From Heterostelium album PN500 (lineage: Eukaryota > Evosea > Eumycetozoa > Acytosteliales > Acytosteliaceae), in NCBI RefSeq assembly GCF_000004825.1, contig NW_008805064.1:1860001-1924000 (forward strand): a stretch of 64,000 nucleotides of DNA. Direction: 5' to 3'. The notes below the pieces were generated by a model that saw only the letters and a program-made list of their open reading frames with translations, was not told where the DNA came from and searched no databases. How positions within the stretch are numbered: the first letter of the stretch is position 1; the number at the start of each line of letters is the position of its first letter. This document shows positions 12,350-21,580 of the stretch, piece after piece. A program made the position numbers and the translations under genes.

Positions 12350-12902
12350 AATTTGATTTCAATTGATTTCATTTATTTCATTATTCTATTAGTAAATTTG
12401 TTTATGTTATTGTGATTTTTTAATTTTATTTTAGGTTTATATAAATGTGATAGTAATATTATTTTTATTTATTTTATCTTTTTATTCAATTATTTATAAA
12501 CTATTTTAAAAATTAATTATTACTTTTATTTGGTATTTTATAAAGGAAACAATATTATTATGATATTTAATTTTTGATATTTAATTTAAGAATTTGAAAT
12601 AGAGATTAAAGAAAAAAAAAAAAGAGTTTAACTTTTAAAATTAGATTTTAGCTGGGAAAGTATATGTGTGGGTGATGATAATTAAGATTAAAAATTGTAT
12701 TGACCAACTCAGCAGTCAGCAAATTTTTAAAAACCAATTTGAAATAATGGAACAGTTTCGAAAATGAAAAAAATCTACAAATGAGGGATTTAATCGTTAA
12801 TTTGAATCATTAAATAAGAATTCTTTCCAATTTTTGGAATCTAGAGATAAAACCACTTCTACATCTTTTATCAATGAGGGAGGCAATAGGTATATAAAGG
12901 GC
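12350..12902. promoter_or_regulatory. Spacer and retained promoter of the third lipase copy
   Basis: A/T-rich sequence follows lipase B. Its 3' part repeats the array promoter: AAAAATCTACAAATGAGGGA ends near 12788 and a TATA box (TATATAAAGG) lies at 12891-12900. The TATA box is followed almost immediately by sequence homologous to lipase exon 2, so the leader, exon 1 and intron 1 are absent. Confidence 0.6.
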
Positions 12903-13860
12903 TGATTATTTGGTATTCAGAGGAACTGCTAATCATGTAAATGAATTGGAAGATTTAGATTTTATTCATCAAGCTCAATTCCCAAAGGATTCTGGAGAAA
13001 CCGCATTAGTTTCCCAAGGTTTCTATGATGGAAAAGATATAATCTTTAAAGGATTGAGAGAACCAGTTATAAGCGCACTCAAGGCTGCTGGATGTTATCA
13101 ATACAATGATTGTAAATTAATGATTGTCGGACATTGTTTTGGAGGTGTCTCTACCTATGGTTCTCCAAGAGTCGGTAACCAAGATTTTACAGAACTCTTT
13201 AAAAATCATGTTGCCAATTCCATTAGAGTTGTATACCTTGAAGATACTATTCCACATCTTCCATTACCTGCTTTTGATCTCTAGGGATCCGAGTTACCTA
13301 TTTGCATGTAAACTCTGAAATTTGGATTTACCTTCCTTCCTCAGATCCAAACGTATTCCCAAGTTTTTAACTTTGTCCAGAAAATGAACAACTCAATTGT
13401 TCGACTGGTAGCCTTGTTCAATGGACACAATTTAATGTCCATTGATTAGGTTATGGCTGACCTCAGAGGTTACTTTGGCTACAATTTAGAAACCTTTTGT
13501 GATGAATGTAAACTCGATGATCCAACTATCACACCAACACAAATTCCATCATCGTTCGACTACCCAGTACTAGATCTAAACGTCGCATCAAGATGGAATG
13601 CCGGTGGATATAACTACTCCAATGTAATCGGTACCTTCAAGAATAATGGCACAGAAGATATTATTAATCCAGTCTGGACATCAACTCCAAACATCGTCCC
13701 AATTGGTATGTTCGGACTCACACATTCTGTAGTCAACGGTATCATTAACTGGCAATTGTCACCGGGTGGTAATTATAAACACGTCATACAAAGTGGATTT
13801 TCCCATAGCTTTGCTTTTACAAGCAACTCCAACCTTTTACATGAATCAAATAAAATTTGA
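12903..13860 (+). pseudogene. Lipase/CBM49 pseudogene (tandem copy C)
   Basis: The homology starts exactly at the first base of lipase exon 2 (ATTATTTGG), three bases after the promoter TATA segment, so no signal peptide or start codon remains. The frame from 12910 runs through VFRGT but has GHCFGG at the nucleophile elbow, replacing the catalytic Ser with Cys. A second deletion fuses this directly to VSTYGSPRVG and removes intron 2 and about 25 residues. The frame stops near 13284, just after LPAFDL, and further stops follow in the segment matching the catalytic His region. The CBM49-like part (13453-13860) is still largely open. The short GGTGT word shared by both sides of the internal deletion suggests microhomology-mediated loss. 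It is a dead paralogue of its two neighbours. Confidence 0.85.
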
Positions 13861-14242
13861 TTTCAATAGATTTCAATTGATTAATCTAACGCCTTAATCT
13901 TACTATTTATCAAATTTTTTTAATTGTTTCTAATTGTTACTTTATATGAATTTTACTATTATTTGTTATTGATCTAAAATGATCAACAGTTTTTGCTAAT
14001 TTCAAGTTAACTTTTTTTTTTTCACAGTGACAGAAACTCTGTGTTGGATTCAAAAAATTGTTGGGTGACAATAAAAAATAACAATTTTTTAATCATTTCC
14101 CATATTAGATAAAACCACCCAACACCATAAGAATTAAATATTCAATTCCAAATTAAAATAATTCAAATTTAATGTTTTTGATTGACAGGAAAATTATTAT
14201 TATCTTTATTTAATTTGTTAACTATTTTTAAAACTAAAAGCA
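13861..14242. other. A+T-rich intergenic stretch
   Basis: About 380 bp between the lipase pseudogene and the ankyrin gene, with no exon, RNA gene or repeat that I can support. It should contain the ankyrin gene promoter; no clear TATA box stands out from the background. Confidence 0.5.
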
Positions 14243-16573
14243 ATGAAAGAAGATATAAAGAATATATTGTTTAATAGTATAGTTAGAAATAAATATTTAT
14301 TTAATAAGATTATAGATTTTGTTAAATATATTCATAGATCTGATTCTGCTAGATATCGTCGTCCATTGAGTGATCAACAGATTGTTGAGAGATGTTCGTT
14401 ATCAGAGATGTTAAAACATGGTCGAGCAGATCTATTCTGTGAGAACATAGGCAGAATGTTGAACTTTTTAACAGTGGATTCAGTAGATTATCTGTTGTAT
14501 TATGCTGTGATGAGTGGAAGTGTCAAAGCAGTAGGATCGTTACTTCTCAAAATCCCAGATGTTTTCAATGATTTGCGAATGCCTGAAAAAAAACAAAAAA
14601 GACTCATCTCCTACCTCATCAGATCCAATCATACAGAGATGATAAAGTTAATGTTGGATCGTACTCACTACTATACAATAGCCAATCAATTTCTTAGTTC
14701 ATCATTGGCAACTTACAACGTTGAGATGTTCAAATTTATCATAGCATGGAGACAACAGCATGAAGACAACTACGAAAACAACAACACAACGAATAGAGAA
14801 AAAAATAAGACTCTATCTTCTCTCTTCAATAACGATCGATATGATCCTAGAAATATCCAATCATATTACAATGTTGAGTCACTCTACTTACTGGATGAAT
14901 CAGAGTCAGCCATGGAGATTATACAACTGATACTCGACAACCACCGATTCTTCAATGAAAGTACTATCGGTGATATTATCACCTATTCATTTAAAACAGG
15001 TAATATAAAGTTGATAGATTATCTATTAGCTTGTAGCTTTAGAAATTGTAATCAATCAAAGATAGCAATCAATTATGCATGTAAACATGGTCTCAACATG
15101 GTTAAACTCTATATTGATAAGTTTTTATACGATAATACCGCAATTTCAACATCAACAATCAAAATGATCATCGAGCAAAACAACATGGAGTTACTTAAAT
15201 ACATGCTAGATCGCTATTATCGTGTACCTGACCCCATGTTAGCTCGCCATTATGATAAACCAGACTCCAATGAGGGCCTATTAATGGATAGACTTACACT
15301 TCAGAAAGCATTGAACTTGGACACACCGGAGATAGCACAGTATCTTTTATCTATTGAATGCCTAGATAAATACCCACTACCAAGTACATTTAGATACCAA
15401 GTCAAAGATATCAATATGTCTTTATTACCTTTGTGCGATTTATCATTGATAGATACTCTGTTGTCAACTAACAACATAGTAGATTGTATGCTTAGTGATC
15501 TCTATTCAAATGCCGCTTCAAACAACCGATTGGATATCATTCAATACTTTGAAGATAGAAAATCTACATATTCATTTGAAATCGATTATTCCTTAGGACT
15601 TATGGGAGCTACATTGTCAGAGAATAAAGAAATAGTAGTGTTCATTCTCCAACACAATCAGACCTACCAATTCAACTTTCCAGTACCGAGTCTTCTTCAT
15701 TCCGATAGTTTCAATGTTGACAATTACTTGGAGATAGCAGAGTTGATTGCAATCACAGGAAACCATCTAAAATTCAATTCATTGGATCAGATCTTCAGAG
15801 ATGGAATAGTCTATCGTTTTCCAGAGATCGTTAAAATTTTCTATATTCTTAAGGATCACAATCGAGTGACTAGGAATGTTGGCAATCCTATACTCTATGC
15901 GATAGAGAGTGGTCGGTCATTGGAGTTTGTAAAGCATCTCTATTCAATATCAGGACTTGAGAAGGGTGGTACTGAGGGATTGGCGTATGTCTGTGCCAGA
16001 GGTGATATGCCATTCGTAAAGTATCTAGTGGAAGAACAGAATGTTCAAGTCAGTAGACACCACATTCAGAGTGCTGTTGCACACAGACACATGGAAATCG
16101 CTACCTATCTTTTGGATAGATATGAAAATGCATCTATATATCTATTCGAATTAACAACATCAATCTTCCAAACTATTATTAATAACAACGATTTGGAAAC
16201 ATTCTCGATGTTTGCAAGACGCATTCCAGTTCATGATGATTTGATTTCCTCTAATCCCGAAACGATCAGATTCCTTCATGGAATTGGCAAACTACATCGG
16301 GATATCATCAACAAATTACTGAAAAAAAGAGATCAAGAGTTCGAAGCGATTAGAGTATCACTAGAGTTGACAAAAACCAGAGAACCAATCACCGACTTCT
16401 ACAGTCTTAGAAATGCAGTGAAATACAATCACAATGAATCATTAAAGTTACTGGATGAACATCGTTTACTTAAACAAAGTGACATCGATCTTAAATTAGC
16501 GATAAGATATGGTCATATCAAAATAATTGAACATTTTCAATCTTTTATTCAAAAAAATTGTATTATTCAATAA
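14243..16573 (+). CDS. Ankyrin-repeat protein, large dictyostelid family
   Basis: A single uninterrupted exon encodes 776 residues. The N-terminus (MKEDIKNILFNSIVRNKYLF followed by a helical segment ending VKYIHRSD) resembles the short head of the expanded dictyostelid ankyrin and F-box-like family. The body is a chain of degenerate ankyrin units, visible as YLLYYAVMSGSVKAVGSLL, LISYLIRSNHTEMIKLMLD, LAYVCARGDMPFVKYLVEE and LAIRYGHIKIIEHFQSF. There is no signal peptide, membrane span or catalytic motif. These proteins are presumed protein-interaction scaffolds and the partner cannot be guessed here. It is gene-dense in G+C compared with its flanks and has no homopolymer runs. The stop codon lies inside a perfect 38-bp palindrome. 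Confidence 0.85.
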   Translation: MKEDIKNILFNSIVRNKYLFNKIIDFVKYIHRSDSARYRRPLSDQQIVERCSLSEMLKHGRADLFCENIGRMLNFLTVDSVDYLLYYAVMSGSVKAVGSLLLKIPDVFNDLRMPEKKQKRLISYLIRSNHTEMIKLMLDRTHYYTIANQFLSSSLATYNVEMFKFIIAWRQQHEDNYENNNTTNREKNKTLSSLFNNDRYDPRNIQSYYNVESLYLLDESESAMEIIQLILDNHRFFNESTIGDIITYSFKTGNIKLIDYLLACSFRNCNQSKIAINYACKHGLNMVKLYIDKFLYDNTAISTSTIKMIIEQNNMELLKYMLDRYYRVPDPMLARHYDKPDSNEGLLMDRLTLQKALNLDTPEIAQYLLSIECLDKYPLPSTFRYQVKDINMSLLPLCDLSLIDTLLSTNNIVDCMLSDLYSNAASNNRLDIIQYFEDRKSTYSFEIDYSLGLMGATLSENKEIVVFILQHNQTYQFNFPVPSLLHSDSFNVDNYLEIAELIAITGNHLKFNSLDQIFRDGIVYRFPEIVKIFYILKDHNRVTRNVGNPILYAIESGRSLEFVKHLYSISGLEKGGTEGLAYVCARGDMPFVKYLVEEQNVQVSRHHIQSAVAHRHMEIATYLLDRYENASIYLFELTTSIFQTIINNNDLETFSMFARRIPVHDDLISSNPETIRFLHGIGKLHRDIINKLLKKRDQEFEAIRVSLELTKTREPITDFYSLRNAVKYNHNESLKLLDEHRLLKQSDIDLKLAIRYGHIKIIEHFQSFIQKNCIIQ

Positions 16574-16609
16574 AGAAAGATTAGTTATTTAAATAACTAA
16601 TCTTTCTTT
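16572..16609. terminator. Perfect 38-bp palindrome overlapping the ankyrin stop codon
   Basis: The arm AAAGAAAGATTAGTTATTT is followed with no spacer by its exact reverse complement, ending in a T run. As RNA it can form a 19-bp stem less the few bases needed for a loop. It begins on the second base of the TAA stop and would sit at the start of the 3' UTR. It could mark a 3' end, affect stability or be an insertion scar. Arms of this length without mismatch are not expected by chance. Confidence 0.6.
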
Positions 16610-16676
16610 TATTTTTATCTTACATATGTTTATTTATTATCAAGAAGTTTAAAATGTTTATAAACCTTTGTAATTA

Positions 16677-16930
16677 TTACATAGATTGAGTATCAGAGGT
16701 TGGTGGGTTCTCTTGCAAACCTGATTTTGGCATAGTTTCTGTGGTGGAAATAGGTAATCTGTTTTGAACAAAAGGACTCGATACATCAGAGGTTTGACAA
16801 CGAGTCAATATGATAGTGTTGGTATAGTACGTGGGCAGTTGAGATGATCATTATTAATGGTGGTTCTCTAGTAGGTTTGTTGGTACATTGGTTTGTTTTG
16901 GTAGCTCGATTTCTCTTCTCACATTAACTA
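16677..16930 (-). pseudogene. Remnant of a Thr/Pro/Ser-rich coding exon
   Basis: On the minus strand a frame ending at a TAA (16677) reads back through PPTSDTQSM, MPKSGLQENP and TRCQTSDVSSPFVQNR to LPTYYTNTI. After three consecutive in-frame stops (TAATAATGA, in an AAT-like run near 16848) the same frame continues upstream as NVRREIELPKQTNVPTNLL behind a good acceptor-like TTAG. Base composition is coding-like and unlike the surroundings. No domain is recognisable. It is either a decayed gene or an unusual small gene with an undetected intron. Confidence 0.35.
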
Positions 16931-17102
16931 AGATCAAAATCATTTAGATGTACAGAAGGAGTAATTTTTCTTTTGGAGTTTACCTTAAAAAAAATGATGA
17001 TGGGTATGATTCTTCTGTTTCATTATAATAATACTAATATTGATTTTTTTTTTTGTTTTGATATTATCTATCTATCTATTGTTAATTAACAAAATATTTT
17101 AG

Positions 17103-17260
17103 ATTGGTTGCAAGCATTGGTATTATCGTATGACGATGAGATTATGTTGAGTGGTTGTTCATCGAGTGGCATTTTAATGATAATGATAACAATAATGATC
17201 ATAATAGTGATAGTGGTATTGATAATGATAACTATACCACATATTGAAGGTGATCTGGAT
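17103..17260 (+). pseudogene. WD40-like exon fragment
   Basis: Directly after an acceptor-like ATTTTAG, the plus strand reads WLQALVLSYDDEIMLSGCSS, which has the spacing and chemistry of a WD40 blade (hydrophobic strand, D-D turn, LSGCSS in place of LASGSxD). A one-frame change then leads into an Asn/Asp repeat (FNDNDNNND) and a stop. No partner exons with further blades are visible nearby, so this looks like a relic of a WD-repeat gene rather than a working one. Confidence 0.35.
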
Positions 17261-17870
17261 TAGTGAAATATTTAATTTAAATCGAAAAAAACCAAGTCAC
17301 TAAGTTATTTACATAAAACGCAAACAATCATTGTGCTTAGAGAATCATGTTGTTCATGTTGTATTAATCATAGGATAAAAAAAAATAGAAAATTTAAAAT
17401 TAAAAAAAAATAAAAAATAAAAATAAAGAAGTAGAAAAAAAAAAAAGAGAAATTTGCTCAATGTTGTTATTATTAATATCATGTGGAGCATAGATAATTG
17501 TGTTGAAATAAAAAACACACAGTTTTATAACCAAAGTCTTATAAAATTGAGATTAACAAAATTAAATAAAATAGAAAAAAAAAAAAACTCAAAAAAAAAC
17601 TTTCGTAAGATATTTAGTATTATTAATTTGTTATTTATTTATTTAGAAAAAGAAAAAGAAGAAGAAAATAGAAGTTATTTATATCTTTTTTTATGAATTT
17701 ATTTATTAATTGTTCTCAATACAAGTAGTTTGATTTATATATTTATTTAAGAAACTTTATGAAAGTTTAGTTTTGAGTATATTCAAAGAATAGAATAGAA
17801 TAGAATAGAACAGAATAGAATAGATAAAGAGCAAAGACAGATATAGATATAGTATAAAAGGAAAAACAAG

Positions 17871-20124
17871 ATGTTGTCAAGATCAACATTGATACTACTT
17901 TTATTAATAAGTAGTATGAGCCATGTTTATATAGTGAATGCAGACTTCTTCTCTGATTTTTGGAAACCTGTATTCACAAAGGCACCAAAGTTTGCAAACT
18001 CTCAATTATATACAATAAACGATATAGGTCTTCAAGGCTATGATGGTAAAATCATGGCATTTGGTGATTTTAATGCTGATAAATAGTAAGTTATTCTTTT
18101 TTGTGTTTTTATACTATTTTTATTTAATAAAGAGCATAAACTAACGTTATAATTATATAAAACTTACTATTATTATTATTATTATTATTATTATTTGTAG
18201 TTTAGATACATTCTTTGTTTACTCTAATAGATCGACATTACAGATATTCCTTTGGGATGTTAAAGAGTGGCGGTACGAACCGTCCGATGTTATCATTACA
18301 CTCGACGATGGAATGACCATCGACAATGTAATCCCCGGTGATTTCACCTACGATGGACTGTTGGATATCGTTATACAGGGTGGGCTGTACTCGAAGAACG
18401 TGAGTGATGTGCCATTCTTGTATCTCTACAAGGGTGATCTCGACCGAGTGGAACTACCACTCAAGTTGGCTGCCGCCTACGACCAGGTGTTGGCGCTCGA
18501 TTGCAATGGCGATCTACGTATCGATTTGCTCGGTGTCGACTCCAAAGGAGCTCGAACACTCTGGATCAATCAGGAGAACGACTACTTCACCACCTATCAA
18601 CAGGGTTCCAGCCAGATCCTACAGAACATCTCATCGCCACACTCCAACTCGTTTGTCGATCTCAACGGTGATTGTCTGGCAGACATGTTCATCACCAGTG
18701 GATCCAGTAAAGACGACACTCTCACCGGTGAGATTTGGTTGAACGATAAATCCAACGGTTACAATTTCGATTCGAGAACATTCCCACTACCAAGAGGTGC
18801 TGGTCAAATTACTTTTGCTGATTTTGGTATGTTTAGATGATTCATTTATTATTATACATTTTAGCGTAGTTTATCTAACTTGTTATTGCGCTATTATTTT
18901 TATAGATGGTGATGGTGATTTAGATATGTTATATCCAGTTTGTTGGCCACCTGAAAATTGTTCAGAGGTCAACGATTTGTATTTAGTTTACAACTCACAG
19001 AAACCAGTTTGTGCAAGTTCATTATTCCCCAAGGCAAATTGTCGTGCACAAAACGCTTTATGTCAAGCCGATCCAAACTTTTCATTCTCCAATACAACAG
19101 GTGCAGATGGAGTAAGATTTAAAAAAAAAAAAACAAAACTTTATAACCAACTTTGCTAACCTATTGTTTATTATTATTATTGTTTTAGACAACTTTAATC
19201 ATTCCAAAAGAAGCATTCGGCGGATATTTATTTTATTTCAATTTATCTGTAGGAATTTCAAATATTATACATTATGGTGATTACAATATCGATGGATATC
19301 CAGATATCATAGTTGCACTCTACAATCCAAATAATTTGAGTGAACCAACTCACGTTGAGCTGTGGGAGAATGTTGGTTGCAACGCTGATATCTGTCCAAA
19401 GGGACAAGGAGGAAGAACTTTTGTCAAGGCAACCAGTGGTACCGATGCTCTTACATCTATACCCTACGCTTACACTGCCAGTTTCATCGACTATGGTGAG
19501 AATGGAATTGCTGACATTATCGTCCAGTCACGTTATCCCAATGGCAGTCACTCAGTACAGGCAGTCTATAACAATTTCTACAACGATGCTTTCTTTTTCA
19601 AGACACTCGGTCTCAATGGTGTGTGTACCACCATGTGTCCAGGTCACGTCAAATTCCCAGATCCAAAACCATACGGTGTCAACTTCCCAGGTGGCACTTT
19701 CAAGTTTATTTTCAGTGACATGTCTGGTACCACTCACATTCAGATTGGTGCACAACTCTCACAGTCTGCCTACATGTCGCTACAGACACCATACAACTTC
19801 TTTGGATTGGGTCGTACCTCCAATTATATCGACCAACTCTTCTATGGTATTCCACTGAACCAGACCGTTCACTACAACAGTTGGGTAGGAACTATTCCAA
19901 ACTCACAGATCGTGGCCATCCCCTATAAACCATCCAACCCAACTTCATGGACACTCGAACTGTTTATCAATCCAAGTGGTATATTTTTCTGGGTCATGTT
20001 GGCATTTATTGTAGTTTTAATTTTCTTCTCTGGTGTATCATTATTTTTATGGAAGAGAGAAAAGAAACAAGACGAAAAACTTAAACAAGAACAAGCACAT
20101 TTATTCTCTTTCAACGCACTGTAG
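17871..20124 (+). CDS. ITFG1/TIP (LINKIN)-like FG-GAP membrane protein
   Basis: Four exons (17871-18085, 18201-18826, 18906-19111, 19189-20124) encode 660 residues. A signal peptide (MLSRSTLILLLLISS to about VNA) is followed by integrin-alpha-like FG-GAP units, seen as FGDFNADKYLDTFFV, PGDFTYDGLLDIVI, FADFDGDGDLDMLYPV and YGDYNIDGYPDIIVAL. The D-x-D-x-D-G motifs are Ca2+-binding loops of a beta propeller. Near the C-terminus a single membrane span (WVMLAFIVVLIFFSG) precedes a short basic tail with KREKKQDEK, ending AHLFSFNAL, close to the conserved ITFG1 tail. Family members are type I plasma-membrane proteins implicated in adhesion and ATPase binding. Total length matches the roughly 600-residue family. 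The exons are markedly G+C-richer than the flanks. Confidence 0.88.
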
Positions 20125-20606
20125 ATTATTTGTATTAAAAATAAAATATTATTATTTCTCAACCAAAAAAAAAAAAAGTACAGATTTTTGAATCATTCTG
20201 AGAAATAAGAACAATAGTTTGAAAACAATGAGATTGGTCCATTTTTGGAGTGACTACTACCTTTTCTACCTATTATCGCATATGAATCGGTAAATAGATA
20301 TCATATTAATGTTGAGTACCAAAAGTTGAAATACAATGCGAGTTCATCAGGGATTGAAAATGAAACATTTCTAACAGTACAAAATCTACCTATAGGAATT
20401 TCTCCAAAATCTTTTATCATTCGTCAGCTAGCTGTAGGATCAATACCAATATCATAGTTTGTATTTGATATAATATTCCATAATTTTCTTTGCTATAATC
20501 AATGATTGAGGAGGAAATAATTGGAATTTCATTTTGATTTATAACTTTATTTAATTACAATTTGAAAGATTGATAAACTATAAATTCTAATTTTTAAATC
20601 CACCAA
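20125..20606. other. Convergent intergenic gap with a possible coding relic at 20225-20458
   Basis: Between the ITFG1-like gene (+) and the deaminase (-). A plus-strand frame reads VHFWSDYYLFYLLS and then, in a shifted frame, LPFLPIIAYESVNRYHINVE to a stop after VGSIPIS near 20455. The composition is coding-like but the frame is broken and no family is recognised. The remainder is A/T-rich 3' flank. Confidence 0.3.
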
Positions 20607-21311
20607 TTAATTCTCTGCACATTTGGAACATATAGGATTCACATGCCATGGGTTTGTTTCATTTAAACAGTAATTAGGGAAGAGAGTATCAGTTTTTCTA
20701 GCCAAAATTCCACCAATTATTTGAGCTGGTGAGTTATTTCCTGAGAGACCATAAGCAAGAGCATTGATTTGATTCGAGAGAACTGGTAATTGACCTAAAC
20801 ACTTCTCGCAATACAAGGTTTCAATTGAGGTACCATAGATAATCTTATAAAATAAATTGTTAGTTTTAATAGATATACAATCATATTACATTTTAAAAGA
20901 ATGTTTTACCTGGTCAAAACCAGCCCACATTGCTGCAGCTTGGCACATTGCGCATGACTCACCAGTAGTATACAATGAATAACCTTCCCAGGTATTTTTG
21001 TTGTAAATAGCTGAGCAGTTCAATATGGCTACAATTTCTCCATGATAAATAGCAGATTTTTCATTTTGGTTGAGTCCGGTGCAAGCTACAGTTCCATTTG
21101 GTGCAACTATGACAGTTGTGAAAATGCTTTTCTTTGCCACTGCAAGATCATAGGCAATTTGCATATACTTTTCATGGTATTGACGATGGGCAAGAGATAA
21201 ATCCTCGGGTTGTAAGACTCTGGTTGGACGTGGAAACTCAATGAATGGATCGTCACAAGCCAAACTGACGGCAAAAATAACCAATACACAAGAAAGAATA
21301 AATTTCGACAT
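20607..21311 (-). CDS. Secreted CMP/dCMP-type (nucleoside or guanine) deaminase
   Basis: Two minus-strand exons (21311-20910 and 20843-20607) encode 212 residues. The N-terminus MSKFILSCVLVIFAVSLA is a clear signal peptide, unusual for this family. The zinc site of the cytidine-deaminase fold is complete: HGEIVAI supplies the zinc His and the proton-shuttle Glu, and ESCAMCQAA the two zinc Cys residues. Residues after the intron (IIYGTSIETLYCEKC and on) match the C-terminal half of the guanine/tRNA-adenosine deaminase group and add extra Cys pairs (CEKC, CSKC) that could form disulfides. It should deaminate an extracellular or endolysosomal base or nucleoside, perhaps from bacterial prey. The exact substrate cannot be assigned. 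Confidence 0.8.
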
Positions 21312-21580
21312 TTTTTTAGTTAGATATAAAAAACAATAACCAAATTATAAAATAAAATAAAAGTAATAAGATATAAAAAAATCTCTTTTAAGTTTTATCT
21401 CCATGCTTTATACATTTTGATAGTAGAAAATCGAACTAACTAGTGTGGTACCACACCACAAAATTTAAACCAAATTTTCAATACGATTTAGATAATATTT
21501 TATGAGACAACACTTTTAGTTTTCATTATAATCCTTGTACTAAAAATAAAATAAATAGGTTTAAATTTATTAAAATAAGC

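Larger units (their letters stand above)
16611..17870. other. Intergenic region with decayed coding remnants on both strands
   Basis: The region is mostly low-complexity A/T but holds two islands that read like old exons, listed separately (16677-16930 minus and 17103-17260 plus). From 17260 to 17870 it is A/T-rich. A GAATAGAATAGAA tandem run near 17788-17825 and a TATAAAAG element at 17853-17860 lie just upstream of the ITFG1-like gene and are candidates for its promoter. Confidence 0.45.
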
